Shown here: piece after piece, positions 21,734-32,558 of the stretch
Layout of the letters: each line of letters begins with the position of its first letter
Position numbering within the stretch: position 1 is the stretch's first letter
Assembly (NCBI GenBank): GCA_002721545.1
Contig: PBKR01000003.1
Location: forward strand, 137,482 to 201,481
Length of the DNA stretch: 64,000 bases
Source: Nitrosomonadaceae bacterium
GTDB taxonomy: Bacteria > Pseudomonadota > Gammaproteobacteria > Burkholderiales > Nitrosomonadaceae
Direction of reading: 5' to 3'
Translations under genes and position numbers: made by a program
Notes under the pieces: generated by a model
Told to the model about the DNA's origin: nothing
The model's database searches: none
The model's input: only the letters and a program-made list of their open reading frames with translations

Positions 21734-22180
21734 TTAACGCCATCCATTAGAATTTTTACATAATTGAATACTTTCAATTACCTCTCTTTTATCTTTTAAG
21801 ATAATAGTTTGTTTGATTATTTTGCACTCTCGGATAGTATCTTGTTTACCTGCTTCTTGGGTAGGTATAATTTTAGAATGAGTCACTTCTACTTTTGCCT
21901 GCACGCCACTATTTTGATTAGTAAACATTTGCGTCTGCCCTGTGTCTGCAGCTTTTTGAATTAATAATGCTAGTTTCTTTTTATCAATATCTCCAATATA
22001 GTCCTCAAGAGAGCTTTTTGAGAAAAAATTAATAATTCTTCCCTTTATGCTCTGAAATGGCATAATCAGCCTTTTTTCAAATTGAGGCTTAGCATCTGAA
22101 ATAAAGCCATCCTTAATACCATAAATTGATTGGCACCCAGATAAAAGAAAGATATTCCCCAGTAGCAGAATTTTAAGCAT
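21734..22180 (-). CDS. hypothetical lipoprotein
   Basis: Lipobox MLKILLLGNIFLLSGC when started at the internal Met (ORF extends to 22240). Confidence 0.55.
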   Translation of the reverse strand: MLKILLLGNIFLLSGCQSIYGIKDGFISDAKPQFEKRLIMPFQSIKGRIINFFSKSSLEDYIGDIDKKKLALLIQKAADTGQTQMFTNQNSGVQAKVEVTHSKIIPTQEAGKQDTIRECKIIKQTIILKDKREVIESIQLCKNSNGWR

Positions 22181-22454
22181 CGTAGATCTAGACTTACTCT
22201 TCAATTCACTCAGTGTGCTTAATAAATCATTTTTTCTCATTAGTTGAACCTTGTGTTAATGAATATTATCAATAAAAAAATGTTTTATAATAATATATAG
22301 GGCTATAAAATATTTGTAATAACTAGATTATATTAAAATTTAGCCTATTTTTGATACCTATCAGCTTAATAAAGATGAAGTTTAGTTATGAATGAACGAA
22401 AAGACATAATGCATAATTATTTATTACTCATTAAATTCTTTAGTTATAAACTAT

Positions 22455-24566
22455 ATGGCAAATAAATTATTCAATAGAACCCCTTTGCTTTCAGGTGAGA
22501 ATGCCGTAGAAAAAAAGGAAGAAATACTAAGTTATTTTCATGCAACTCTTGATCGTACAGAATCACTTTTCGAGACTTTACTGAGTGAAGAGTCCTATTT
22601 TAAGAAATCAATCCCTTTGCGCCATCCTTTAATATTTTATCTTGGCCACACATCAACTTTTTTCATTAACAAGTTACTTATTTCTGGCCTAATTAAGGAA
22701 CGCCTTAATCCTAAGATGGAATCCATGTTTGCTGTTGGAGTAGATGAAATGAGTTGGGATGATCTTACTTTGGGTGATTATGATTGGCCTAGTATTAAAG
22801 AAGTGTATTCTTACCGTAAATTAATGCGTAATACTGTTAGTCAATTACTTACTAAAACTGAATTAACTCTTCCTATAAATTGGGACAATCCATGGTGGAT
22901 TGTATTGATGGGGATAGAACATGAATTAATTCATTTAGAAACCTCTTCAGTTTTGGTTAGGCAGCATGAAATAAAATATGTAAAGACTCATGCTGATTGG
23001 GAGCCTTGTCGTGAATCTAGTAATGCTCCTCTAAATGAACTCATTAATGTTGCTGCTGGTAAAGTAAAGATTGGCAAGAATGAGGATGATTTGATTTATG
23101 GGTGGGATAACGAGTTTGGTTATCATGAAGCGGAAATTGGGCCTTTCCAAGCTAGTAAATACTTAGTAAGTAACCAGGAATTTTTGGAATTTATTAATGC
23201 TGATGGCTACAACACAGATAAATTTTGGGAAGAAGAGGGGCTTGCATGGTTGGAACATACAGGCGCACAGAACCCTACTTTTTGGGTTAAATCAGGTGCT
23301 GAGTGGAAATTACGATTAATAACTGAAGAAATTTCTATGCCATGGGATTGGCCAGTAGAAACAAACTACCATGAAGCAAAAGCCTTTTGTAATTGGAAGG
23401 CAGAAGCAACTAATCAGCCAATTAGGCTTCCTACTGAAGATGAGTGGTATCGTTTATATAATATAGCGGGGTTATCAGAGGTCCCTAAGAATAAACAAGC
23501 AGAGGCTAATATTCATCTTGATTATTTTGCTTCCAGCTGTCCTGTTACAAAATTTAAGCATGGAGAATTCTTTGATATAGTTGGGAATGCTTGGCAGTGG
23601 ACAGAAACACCAATATATCCATTTGAAGGTTTTAAGGTTCATCCACTTTATGATGACTTTACAACCCCTACATTTGACGGGCGCCATAACATTATTAAAG
23701 GTGGATCCTGGATCTCATGTGGCAATGAATCATTAAAGAGTTCTCGCTATGCGTTTCGACGCCATTTCTTTCAACATGCTGGATTTAGATATGTTTCTGC
23801 TAATACGCCTACAATTAAACATGGATCTCACTATGAAACTGACAAATTACTTACTGAATATGCAGAATTCCATTATGGTGACACATATTTTGGCGTGCCT
23901 AATTTTCCAGTGGAGCTTGCTAAAATAGCCATTGAGGCTATGGGTAATAGGCCGGCACAAAAGGCACTGGACCTTGGCTGTGCTTCTGGTCGTTCTACTT
24001 TTGAATTAGCACAACATTTTGATCATGTTACTGGTATTGATTTTTCCGCTCGTTTTATAGGGCAGGGTGTTCAATTAGCTGAAACTGGTATATTACGGTA
24101 TACACTGCAAGACGAGGGTGATCTTATATCCTATAAAGAAAGTACTCTAATAAGCCTTGGTCTTGACCATGTTAAAAATAAAGTTGAATTCTATCAAGGG
24201 GATGCTTGTAATCTGAAGCCTATTTATGCCGGCTATGATTTGATTCTTGCTAGTAATCTAATAGACCGCCTCTATGAACCTTCTAAGCTCCTAACAGCTA
24301 TACATGAAAGAGTTATTAAGGGTGGATTGCTTATAATTGCTTCACCATATACATGGCTAGAAGAGCATACTAAAAAAGAGGAATGGATTGGCGGATTTAA
24401 ACAAGATGGTGAAAATGTTAGTACTTTGGACGGCTTAAAAAAAATTCTTGCTAGTCATTTTAAGTTAATTCAGGGCCCGCAAGCGCAGCCTTTTGTTATT
24501 CGAGAAACTAGCCGAAAATTTCAGCATACTTTGTCAGAAGTTACAGTCTGGGAGAAAATTGATTGA
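22455..24566 (+). CDS. ovoA: 5-histidylcysteine sulfoxide synthase / mercaptohistidine methyltransferase OvoA
   Basis: DinB/EgtB-like N-terminus (EHELIHLETS), FGE-sulfatase domain (GGSWISCGNESLKSSRYAFRRHFFQHAGFR), C-terminal SAM methyltransferase (ALDLGCASGRSTFELA). Confidence 0.95.
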   Translation: MANKLFNRTPLLSGENAVEKKEEILSYFHATLDRTESLFETLLSEESYFKKSIPLRHPLIFYLGHTSTFFINKLLISGLIKERLNPKMESMFAVGVDEMSWDDLTLGDYDWPSIKEVYSYRKLMRNTVSQLLTKTELTLPINWDNPWWIVLMGIEHELIHLETSSVLVRQHEIKYVKTHADWEPCRESSNAPLNELINVAAGKVKIGKNEDDLIYGWDNEFGYHEAEIGPFQASKYLVSNQEFLEFINADGYNTDKFWEEEGLAWLEHTGAQNPTFWVKSGAEWKLRLITEEISMPWDWPVETNYHEAKAFCNWKAEATNQPIRLPTEDEWYRLYNIAGLSEVPKNKQAEANIHLDYFASSCPVTKFKHGEFFDIVGNAWQWTETPIYPFEGFKVHPLYDDFTTPTFDGRHNIIKGGSWISCGNESLKSSRYAFRRHFFQHAGFRYVSANTPTIKHGSHYETDKLLTEYAEFHYGDTYFGVPNFPVELAKIAIEAMGNRPAQKALDLGCASGRSTFELAQHFDHVTGIDFSARFIGQGVQLAETGILRYTLQDEGDLISYKESTLISLGLDHVKNKVEFYQGDACNLKPIYAGYDLILASNLIDRLYEPSKLLTAIHERVIKGGLLIIASPYTWLEEHTKKEEWIGGFKQDGENVSTLDGLKKILASHFKLIQGPQAQPFVIRETSRKFQHTLSEVTVWEKID

Positions 24567-25753
24567 ATAACCATCAAGCATTTCCAGATAAATACAATTG
24601 TAACTTTGATTTAAAAATTAATCGAGCTCAGTCTTGTAGTCTTAAATATGATGGGCGGCAGGATATGTTTGGTAATGCTTCGGTTATTCCATTATGGGTC
24701 GCAGACATGGATTTTGCTGCACCTGCTGCTGTCACTAGGGCTCTCTCGCAACGCTCAACTCATCCAATATATGGTTACACCTTATATCCAGATAGCTTAT
24801 ATGAATCTTTAATAGATTGGCTTGCATGCCACCATGGATGGCGTGATGTACATCGAGATTGGATTGTTATGTGCCCTGGTGTTGTTCCTTCGTTACATGC
24901 TTCCTCTATTGCATTTTCCAAACCAAATGAGTTGATAATAGTCCAGCCACCAGTATATTTCCCTTTTTTTTCTGCTGTTTCAACTACTGGTCGGAATTTA
25001 GTTTTAAACCCATTACGTATCCAAAATAAAAGATATACTATAAATTTTGATCAGCTAGAGGAGCATGCAAAAAGAGCGAAAATATTGTTTCTGTGCTCTC
25101 CACATAACCCTGTCGGCAGAGTATGGAGTGAAGAAGAGTTAAAAAATATCATTAAAATTTCAAAAAAACATGATTTAATTATATTCTCCGATGAAATCCA
25201 CGCGGACTTAGTTTTTTCTGAGAATAAGCACAAAATGCTAGCAGTACTGGCAGAAGATCCTAGTAATATAATTACTGCCGTGGCACCTAGTAAGACCTTT
25301 AATATCCCAGGTCTAAACCTTTCTGCATTAATCGTACCTAATAAAAGGCATCGAAATTTAATAACAAAAGCCTTTGAGACTTTACATATAAGCTCATCTA
25401 ATCCTTTTAGTATTGTAGCTTTTGAAGCTGCATATAAAGAAGGCGGGCCATGGCTCCTCAAATTACTTTCTTATTTACAAGATACAAGAGATTTTGTAGA
25501 GCAATATTTGAGAGATTATCTTCCAGAAATCAGGCTTATCAAACCAGACGCAACCTATCTGTTATGGTTAGATTGCCGTAAATTAGGTATGAATGATACT
25601 GAACTTCATAATTTTTTTGTACATAAAGCTGGAGTAGGTATGAGCCCTGGAACAATTTTTGGTGAGGGAGGGTCAGGTTTTATGCGGATGAATATAGGAA
25701 TGCCCCGCCATATTATTGCTACCGCCTTGGCAAATATTAAAGATGCATTCTAA
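24563..25753 (+). CDS. ovoB: PLP-dependent C-S lyase (PatB/MalY type), probable OvoB
   Basis: 'RQDMFGNASVIPLWVADMDFAAP...SPHNPVGRVW...APSKTFNIPGL'; 4-nt overlap with ovoA. Confidence 0.85.
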   Translation: MNNHQAFPDKYNCNFDLKINRAQSCSLKYDGRQDMFGNASVIPLWVADMDFAAPAAVTRALSQRSTHPIYGYTLYPDSLYESLIDWLACHHGWRDVHRDWIVMCPGVVPSLHASSIAFSKPNELIIVQPPVYFPFFSAVSTTGRNLVLNPLRIQNKRYTINFDQLEEHAKRAKILFLCSPHNPVGRVWSEEELKNIIKISKKHDLIIFSDEIHADLVFSENKHKMLAVLAEDPSNIITAVAPSKTFNIPGLNLSALIVPNKRHRNLITKAFETLHISSSNPFSIVAFEAAYKEGGPWLLKLLSYLQDTRDFVEQYLRDYLPEIRLIKPDATYLLWLDCRKLGMNDTELHNFFVHKAGVGMSPGTIFGEGGSGFMRMNIGMPRHIIATALANIKDAF

Positions 25754-26026
25754 TAATTTCATCCTAATAAAATAAGTAAAATCAAGTATATTTAGATTAT
25801 TTCTAATGTAATATATATAAATATTTATTTCTTTGAATGGGTACAAAGCACTTTAACAGCTTTAATAATAAGCATGTTTCACCTTGTGCGTGGCCTAACT
25901 ACAGCGCAATTTAAATTTAAAGTCTCCCTGTCAGCCTTACCCACTAATACTATAAATATTATGCAACAACCCCGTTAATTAGATATTGCACTATGATACT
26001 GAAAAGATAATAGAGCTCTTATTTAT

Positions 26027-26914
26027 TTATATTTCAGCAAGTACTTTGGCAACCGTTTTACCCATATCAGATGGTGTTGCACTGATAGTGACTCCAAGTT
26101 CCTTTAATAGGGCTACTTTTTCTGCAGCACCTTCACCAACAGAAGAAATAATTGCTCCAGCATGCCCCATCCGTTTCCCTTCTGGTGCAGTTAAGCCGGC
26201 AATATAAGAAATTAAAGGCTTGCTTATATTATCTTTAGCAAAAATTCCCGCTTCTACTTCCTGAGGGCCGCCAATTTCACCGATCATTAGTATAACTTTT
26301 GTTTCAGGATCCGTTTCAAAAAATTCTAAAATATCTCGAAACGAGCTACCTGTAATTGGGTCGCCTCCAATTCCAACTGCTGTTGAAATGCCCATGCCTA
26401 GTATCCTCAGCTGATCAGCAGCTTCATACCCTAAAGTGCCTGAACGACCAATAACGCCTACATTGCCTGGTATATAAATATGCCCCGGCATGATCCCTAG
26501 CATTGAACGACCAGGGCTAATTGTTCCCGCACAATTTGGACCGGTTAATAGCATTCTTCTTTTTTTTGGAAAGCGGCGAAGGTAACTTTTTACGGTCATC
26601 ATGTCCTGAGTAGGAATACCATCAGTAATAGCCACACAATACCTTATACCTGCATCAGCAGCTTCCATAATGGAATCAGCTGCAAAGGCAGGCGGAACAA
26701 ATATTATGCTAGACTCAGCTCCAGTAGTACTTACAGCTTCTTTTACTGTATTAAATACTGGTAGCCCTAAATGTTTTTGTCCTCCTTTTCCAGGCGTTAC
26801 TCCTCCTACAATATTGGAACCATATTTAATCATGTCCCCAGCATGGAATGTTCCTATTTTTCCTGTAAAGCCTTGAATAATAATTTTTGTTTTTTCATTA
26901 ATTAAGATTGACAT
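26027..26914 (-). CDS. mtkB: malate-CoA ligase (malate thiokinase) alpha subunit
   Basis: SucD-like; 'GGVTPGKGGQKHLGLPVF', active-site MGHAGAII; next to mtkA and mcl. Confidence 0.88.
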   Translation of the reverse strand: MSILINEKTKIIIQGFTGKIGTFHAGDMIKYGSNIVGGVTPGKGGQKHLGLPVFNTVKEAVSTTGAESSIIFVPPAFAADSIMEAADAGIRYCVAITDGIPTQDMMTVKSYLRRFPKKRRMLLTGPNCAGTISPGRSMLGIMPGHIYIPGNVGVIGRSGTLGYEAADQLRILGMGISTAVGIGGDPITGSSFRDILEFFETDPETKVILMIGEIGGPQEVEAGIFAKDNISKPLISYIAGLTAPEGKRMGHAGAIISSVGEGAAEKVALLKELGVTISATPSDMGKTVAKVLAEI

Positions 26915-26925
26915 CTTTTTTTCCT

Positions 26926-28107
26926 CTAGTTTGCTTTTGCAACCATATCATTACGAGCTTGGACAACCTTTTCAGCTGCCTCAGCTAAAGTTTCTGCAAG
27001 GATGATAGGTAAATTACTTTCAGCAATTATTTTATGACCTTGCGCAACGTTAGTACCCGATAAACGCACAACCAGAGGTATCTTCATGTTAATATTTTTT
27101 ATTGCTTGAACTACTCCTTCTGCAATCCAATCACACCGATTGATACCAGCAAATATATTAACCAATAGCGCCTTAACATTTTTATCTGCTAAAACCAAAC
27201 GGAATGCCTTTTCAGTGCGTTCAGCAGATGCCCCACCACCTACATCTAAGAAATTAGCTGGCTCTCCTCCAGCGAGCTTAATCATATCCATAGTAGCCAT
27301 TGCTAAACCTGCGCCATTAATCATGCAGCCAATATCCCCATTTAAGCCTACATAGCTTAATCCATGCTCTGCTGCTGCAACTTCACGGGGATCTCCTTGA
27401 GTTTTATCGCGTAACTCAGCAATTTTATGGCGGCGAAATAGAGCATTCTCATCAAAACTCATTTTTGCATCTAAGGCAATTAGTTCATCATTAGCAATCA
27501 CAAGAGGATTAATTTCGAGCATATTGGCATCAAGATCCCGTAAAGCACGGTAACAGCCCTTAATTGTTTTGACACTATGGGATAATAATTTAGGATTCTC
27601 TAACCCTAAAGAGAAAGCCATTGCACGTGCTTGAAAATCTTGTAAGCCAACAGCTGGTTCAATATAAACCTTATGAATTAGTTCAGGGTTGGTTTTTGCT
27701 AATTTTTCAATCTCCATCCCGCCTTGCGTGGAGCAAATCATAACAATACGTTCAGAACTTCTATCTATAAGAAAGCAGAGATAAAGCTCTTTACTATAAT
27801 TTGTCCCAGCCTCAATATATACTTTAGAACAAATTTTTCCTTCCGGTCCAGATTGATGAGTTACTAATTTTTTTCCTAATAATTCCTCGGCATATTTCTC
27901 TACTTCATCGTGTGTTTCACAAATTTTTATACCGCCTGCCTTACCACGTGCACCTGAGTGTATTTGTGCCTTGACTACGCATTTATTACTATTTATTTCT
28001 CTGGCTCTCTGCACAGCTTCTACAGGGCTATATGCTAAGCCACCATCAGCTATTTTAATGCCATATTCTGATAAAATTTCTTTTGCTTGATATTCATGGA
28101 TATCCAA
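26926..28107 (-). CDS. mtkA: malate-CoA ligase (malate thiokinase) beta subunit
   Basis: SucC-like ATP-grasp; '[12 protein letters not shown]...[16 protein letters not shown]'; matches remembered MtkA patterns better than SucC. Confidence 0.88.
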   Translation of the reverse strand: MDIHEYQAKEILSEYGIKIADGGLAYSPVEAVQRAREINSNKCVVKAQIHSGARGKAGGIKICETHDEVEKYAEELLGKKLVTHQSGPEGKICSKVYIEAGTNYSKELYLCFLIDRSSERIVMICSTQGGMEIEKLAKTNPELIHKVYIEPAVGLQDFQARAMAFSLGLENPKLLSHSVKTIKGCYRALRDLDANMLEINPLVIANDELIALDAKMSFDENALFRRHKIAELRDKTQGDPREVAAAEHGLSYVGLNGDIGCMINGAGLAMATMDMIKLAGGEPANFLDVGGGASAERTEKAFRLVLADKNVKALLVNIFAGINRCDWIAEGVVQAIKNINMKIPLVVRLSGTNVAQGHKIIAESNLPIILAETLAEAAEKVVQARNDMVAKAN

Positions 28108-28149
28108 TATTTCACCCTCGATTTTATTAATCTAAAAAATACTATAACT

Positions 28150-29103
28150 TCAATTTCTATTTTTCTTTTTAATTGCTTCAGCTGTTTCCACAACATTATT
28201 AGCCATTCTTGCAGACGCAGCATCAATTAACCTTCCATCTAGTGCAGCAGCTCCTTTGCCTTGTGCAGCAGCCTCCTTTAATGCCAATAAAATACGTTTT
28301 GCTTTTTCAACTTCCGTAGTTAGTGGCGTAAAAACTTCATTAGCAAGATTAATCTGCGATGGATGAATTGCCCATTTCCCTTCGATACCTAATGCAGCCG
28401 CTCTTTTTGCAGCTAATTTATAACCATCAGGGTCTTTTATATCTCCAAAAGGGCCATCAATTGGGCGTAATCCATAAGCACGACAAGCGACAGTCATTCG
28501 GCTAATTGCTGAGTGCCATTGATCTCCAGGATAATCAGGGTTAAGCCCTCCAATATTTGTTGTTCTAGCACGATTACTAGCAGCATAATCAGCAACACCA
28601 AAGTGTAACGCTTCAAGGCGGCCCATAGAACCACTATGCGCTATATTTTCCACATTAGCCATACCTAGTGCTGTTTCAATTAAAGCTTCAATTCCAATTT
28701 TATTTTTAAGGCCTTGTTGTATTTCTAATTGATTGAGCATAGCTTCAACCATATAAATATCTGAATAAACTCCAACTTTTGGCACTAAAAACGTATCTAT
28801 TTTATGACCAGCTTGTTCTACTAGATCGACCACATCACGAACCATATATTGTGTATCTAACCCATTAATTCGAACGGATAGAGAAATTCCATTTCCTTGC
28901 CAGTCTAAATCGTTAATAGCTTCAATAATATTTTTCCGCGCTTGGATCTTATCATCAGGGGCTACCGCATCTTCTAAATCAAGAAAAACAAAATCTGCTC
29001 CACTTTTTATTGCTTTTTCAAACAAATTTGGATTAGAGCCCGGTACTGCTAATTCACAACGTTGTACTCTTAAAATAGAAGATTCATATAAAGTGTGGCT
29101 CAT
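28150..29103 (-). CDS. mcl: L-malyl-CoA/beta-methylmalyl-CoA lyase (HpcH/HpaI family)
   Basis: 'RCELAVPGSNPNLFEKAIKSGADFVFLDLEDAVAPDDK', 'GKWAIHPSQI'; upstream of mtkAB in the same direction. Confidence 0.88.
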   Translation of the reverse strand: MSHTLYESSILRVQRCELAVPGSNPNLFEKAIKSGADFVFLDLEDAVAPDDKIQARKNIIEAINDLDWQGNGISLSVRINGLDTQYMVRDVVDLVEQAGHKIDTFLVPKVGVYSDIYMVEAMLNQLEIQQGLKNKIGIEALIETALGMANVENIAHSGSMGRLEALHFGVADYAASNRARTTNIGGLNPDYPGDQWHSAISRMTVACRAYGLRPIDGPFGDIKDPDGYKLAAKRAAALGIEGKWAIHPSQINLANEVFTPLTTEVEKAKRILLALKEAAAQGKGAAALDGRLIDAASARMANNVVETAEAIKKKNRN

Positions 29104-29326
29104 TTATTCCTTCCTTAAGGGTGTATTACTAAGCGAGTAATAATTTAAAAATTTTGCTTAATATAAGATAAACATACTAATAATTTATAACAACAAGACG
29201 CCATTTTACTTTTCGTTAATATAAAGTCAATTTTTACTTTACATTATTAAGTAATTTAATTGGCTTACAAAAATTATATGCACTTATTTTAATAGCCTAT
29301 TTTTACAACAAAATTCACTATGCTGT

Positions 29327-29356
29327 TTGACCCTGTTATACTGATTTTGCTATAAT
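29327..29356 (+). promoter_or_regulatory. sigma70-type promoter of initiator tRNA
   Basis: TTGACC-N18-TATAAT, 10 nt before the tRNA 5' end. Confidence 0.75.
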
Positions 29357-29366
29357 TTTTTAATGG

Positions 29367-29443
<77 letters not shown>

Positions 29444-29517
29444 AATACCTTAAATAATTTCTACATACTTCGAGCAAACTTTAGTAATTAGAGCTTTGTG
29501 GTTGTAATATTTTAATA

Positions 29518-29619
29518 TGGCGGGCCTCCCCGCATTGTATAGTAGTGAACTTGGTCAGGTCCGGAAGGAAGCAGCCACAGCTATTCTCTGCAAGTGCCGG
29601 GGGATAGGCTCGCCGCCTT
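29518..29619 (+). ncRNA. ffs: SRP RNA (4.5S RNA)
   Basis: Conserved domain IV GGTCAGGTCCGGAAGGAAGCAGCCA with closing GGCGG/CCGCC arms. Confidence 0.94.
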
Positions 29620-29773
29620 ATTTTTGTAATCAATTGACTGTTTATTTTATCTAGATCTTTTCTGCTTAATCACATTAAATAGAAATTTTAGGGAATAAAG
29701 TTAATTGCAATCTAGGCTATCCAGATTACAATGTTTTATAATTTTCATTTTTAAACATTAACTGATATTTATC

Positions 29774-31426
29774 GTGTCCCAATCTCAAGTCCTTGCTCGT
29801 AAATGGCGCCCAAAGAATTTTTCTAGTCTAATTGGACAAGATCATATTATTAAAGCGCTTACAAATGCACTTGATCAGAAACGTATACATCATGCATATT
29901 TATTTACTGGTACACGTGGTGTCGGCAAGACAACAATTGCACGTATTCTAGCTAAAGCGATAAATTGTGAATCTGGCATTACAAGCGAGCCGTGCGAGAA
30001 TTGTCCCTCATGCAATGAAATCGATGATGGAAATTTTATTGATTTAATTGAACTTGATGCTGCATCTAATACTCAAGTTGATAATATGCGGGGGCTGCTA
30101 GAGAATGCTTTGTATACGCCAACTTCTGCTCGTTATAAGGTCTATATCATAGATGAAGTACATATGCTTTCTAAGTCAGCTTTTAATGCCATGCTGAAAA
30201 CCTTAGAAGAGCCGCCAGGTCATGTAAAATTTATATTAGCTACTACTGACCCACAAAAAATTCCAGTTACTATTCTTTCGCGTTGTTTGCAGTTTAATCT
30301 AAAGCAAATTCCACATGTTCAAATATCTGCGCACCTTAAATATATACTAGAGAAAGAAAATATAACTTATAGTGAGAAATCATTACAGTTATTGGCACGG
30401 TCGGCGCAAGGTAGCATGCGTGATGCCCTAAGTATCCTTGATCAAGCAATTATTTTTAGTAGAGGAAAACTTGAGGAATCTGAAGTTCACGCCATGCTTG
30501 GCACTATTGATCAAAGCTATCTATATGATCTCCTTGAGGCAATAATTCAGAAAAATGGTATTACATTATTAAGTATAGCTGATGACATTGAAACAAGAAG
30601 CATATCTTTTGATTTTGTTCTACAAGAAATAGCCAGACTATTTCATATTATCTCTGTAGCTCAAATAGTTCCAAAAGCAATTAACGAGAATATACCTGAG
30701 TATGAGAAAATTATTTTATTTTCAAAAAAGATATCACCTGAAGAAATACAGCTATACTATCAAATTGTTTTACATGGGCGCTCAGATCTAGGGCTGGCAC
30801 CCGATGAATATGCTGGGTTTACTATGACATTAATGCGTATATTAGCATTTACTCCGGAAAATTTATTATCAGAAATAAAGTCTTCTACAGATGTATCATA
30901 TGAAAATTCAAATGAGCAGAATTTACAACTCGAGGAAAAAAAAACTATTCTTGAGACTAACCTAAAAGTTACTTCTCAGTTAAATACTATTACAGCACCT
31001 AGAATAAACTCTAATAACATCCCTAATCTAGCTAAAATTGACTGGCCAACATTGGTAAATCAGTTAGAATTAAAAGGCATGGCTAAAATGCTGGCTCAAA
31101 ATTGTGAGATTAAGAATCAATCAACAAATAAGCTTGAATTATGTTTACTAGCTGAGCATAAATATTTATTAGAAAAAGAGTACCAAGATAAAATACATAT
31201 TGCGCTAAATGAATATTTTAAAAATAATGTTCAGCTAAAATTTTCAATAGGTAAAATTACAGGAGCTACTCCAGCAGAATTAGATAATCGGGAGAAGCAG
31301 ACAAAACAGCAGAAAGCCATATCTTCTATTGAAACAGATCCAGTTGTACGAAATTTAATGGAAAATTTTGATGCGAAGTTAATAAATTCTTCAATTAAAC
31401 CTATTAATAAAGGAGAGTTAGAATGA
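29774..31426 (+). CDS. dnaX: DNA polymerase III subunits tau (and possibly gamma)
   Basis: '[20 protein letters not shown]...[20 protein letters not shown]'; GTG start; ffs-dnaX-ybaB-recR order. Confidence 0.96.
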   Translation: MSQSQVLARKWRPKNFSSLIGQDHIIKALTNALDQKRIHHAYLFTGTRGVGKTTIARILAKAINCESGITSEPCENCPSCNEIDDGNFIDLIELDAASNTQVDNMRGLLENALYTPTSARYKVYIIDEVHMLSKSAFNAMLKTLEEPPGHVKFILATTDPQKIPVTILSRCLQFNLKQIPHVQISAHLKYILEKENITYSEKSLQLLARSAQGSMRDALSILDQAIIFSRGKLEESEVHAMLGTIDQSYLYDLLEAIIQKNGITLLSIADDIETRSISFDFVLQEIARLFHIISVAQIVPKAINENIPEYEKIILFSKKISPEEIQLYYQIVLHGRSDLGLAPDEYAGFTMTLMRILAFTPENLLSEIKSSTDVSYENSNEQNLQLEEKKTILETNLKVTSQLNTITAPRINSNNIPNLAKIDWPTLVNQLELKGMAKMLAQNCEIKNQSTNKLELCLLAEHKYLLEKEYQDKIHIALNEYFKNNVQLKFSIGKITGATPAELDNREKQTKQQKAISSIETDPVVRNLMENFDAKLINSSIKPINKGELE

Positions 31427-31749
31427 TGAAAGGCGGTATAGGGCCATTAATGAAACAGGCTCAGCAAATGCAAGAAAATATGAAAAATATGCAAGAGAAA
31501 TTGGCCACAGTTGAAGTAGAGGGGCAATCTGGTGCTGGTATGGTTAAAATTATAATGACCTGCCGCTATGATGTAAAACGAGTAAAAATTGATGATAGCC
31601 TACTTGAAGACGACAAAGATATGTTGGAAGACCTGCTTGCTGCTGCAGTAAATGACGCTGTGCGTCGAGTTGAAGCCACTACACAGGAAAAAATGGCTGG
31701 AGTTACTGCTGGAATGGGGCTGCCGCCTGGGATGAAGCTGCCTTTCTAG
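31423..31749 (+). CDS. ybaB: YbaB/EbfC nucleoid-associated protein
   Basis: '[43 protein letters not shown]'. Confidence 0.95.
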   Translation: MMKGGIGPLMKQAQQMQENMKNMQEKLATVEVEGQSGAGMVKIIMTCRYDVKRVKIDDSLLEDDKDMLEDLLAAAVNDAVRRVEATTQEKMAGVTAGMGLPPGMKLPF

Positions 31750-31828
31750 ATGCTATACCATATAATTTATAAAATTATTATAAACACGTTATTTTATCTA
31801 GTTGCAATTTTATGTAACTTTTCCTCTA

Positions 31829-32425
31829 ATGCAGAATTTTAAATCACTCGAGGATCTTATTAAAGCATTGCGTTGTCTCCCAGGCGTAGGTCCCAGGTCT
31901 GCCCAAAGGATGGCATATTATTTATTGCAGCATGACCATGAAGGTGCAAGGCAGCTTGCAAACACGTTAGATAATGTACTGGCAAATATTAAACATTGCG
32001 AGAAGTGTAATAACCTTACTGATTTACCAGTTTGTAATTTATGTTGTCCTACAAAACGCAATGCAAGTCTTCTATGTGTTGTTGAAATGCCTTCAGATCT
32101 ATTAATGATTGAGCAGACACAAAGTTATAGTGGCATGTATTTCGTATTAATGGGGAAACTTTCACCATTAGATGGCATTGGCCCTAAAGATATTAATCTA
32201 GATAGGCTGTTACGCCGTGTTAAAGATAACCTGATAAAGGAAGTCGTGCTCGCTACAAATTTTACTGTAGAAGGGGAAGTTACAGCACATTATATTAGTG
32301 AACAGCTGAATAGTATTGGCATAAAAACAAGCCGTATTGCAAGAGGGATCCCAGTTGGTGGAGAACTTGAGCATATTGATAGTGGGACTTTAGCACAAGC
32401 AGTTATGGAACGAAGGGAGATTTAA
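31829..32425 (+). CDS. recR: recombination protein RecR
   Basis: '[24 protein letters not shown]', zinc finger [16 protein letters not shown], Toprim; ATG at 31829 preferred over TTG at 31802. Confidence 0.96.
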   Translation: MQNFKSLEDLIKALRCLPGVGPRSAQRMAYYLLQHDHEGARQLANTLDNVLANIKHCEKCNNLTDLPVCNLCCPTKRNASLLCVVEMPSDLLMIEQTQSYSGMYFVLMGKLSPLDGIGPKDINLDRLLRRVKDNLIKEVVLATNFTVEGEVTAHYISEQLNSIGIKTSRIARGIPVGGELEHIDSGTLAQAVMERREI

Positions 32426-32558
32426 TCTTATTTAAGATACACGTTTAATTTTTCACTTTTACAATCCTATATATCCTAAAATTTTTTGTCTATCAGTATT
32501 ATGTGCATTATTGAAAAATTAATTCTATCTAATAACAACTAACAAGACATTTAAAAAA

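Noticed and set aside
25051-25461. 136-aa minus-strand ORF antisense to ovoB
   Set aside because: Shadow ORF; ovoB is strongly supported.
26027-28107. Annotation as succinyl-CoA synthetase sucCD
   Set aside because: Sequence patterns and adjacency to malyl-CoA lyase favour malate thiokinase; phylogeny would confirm.
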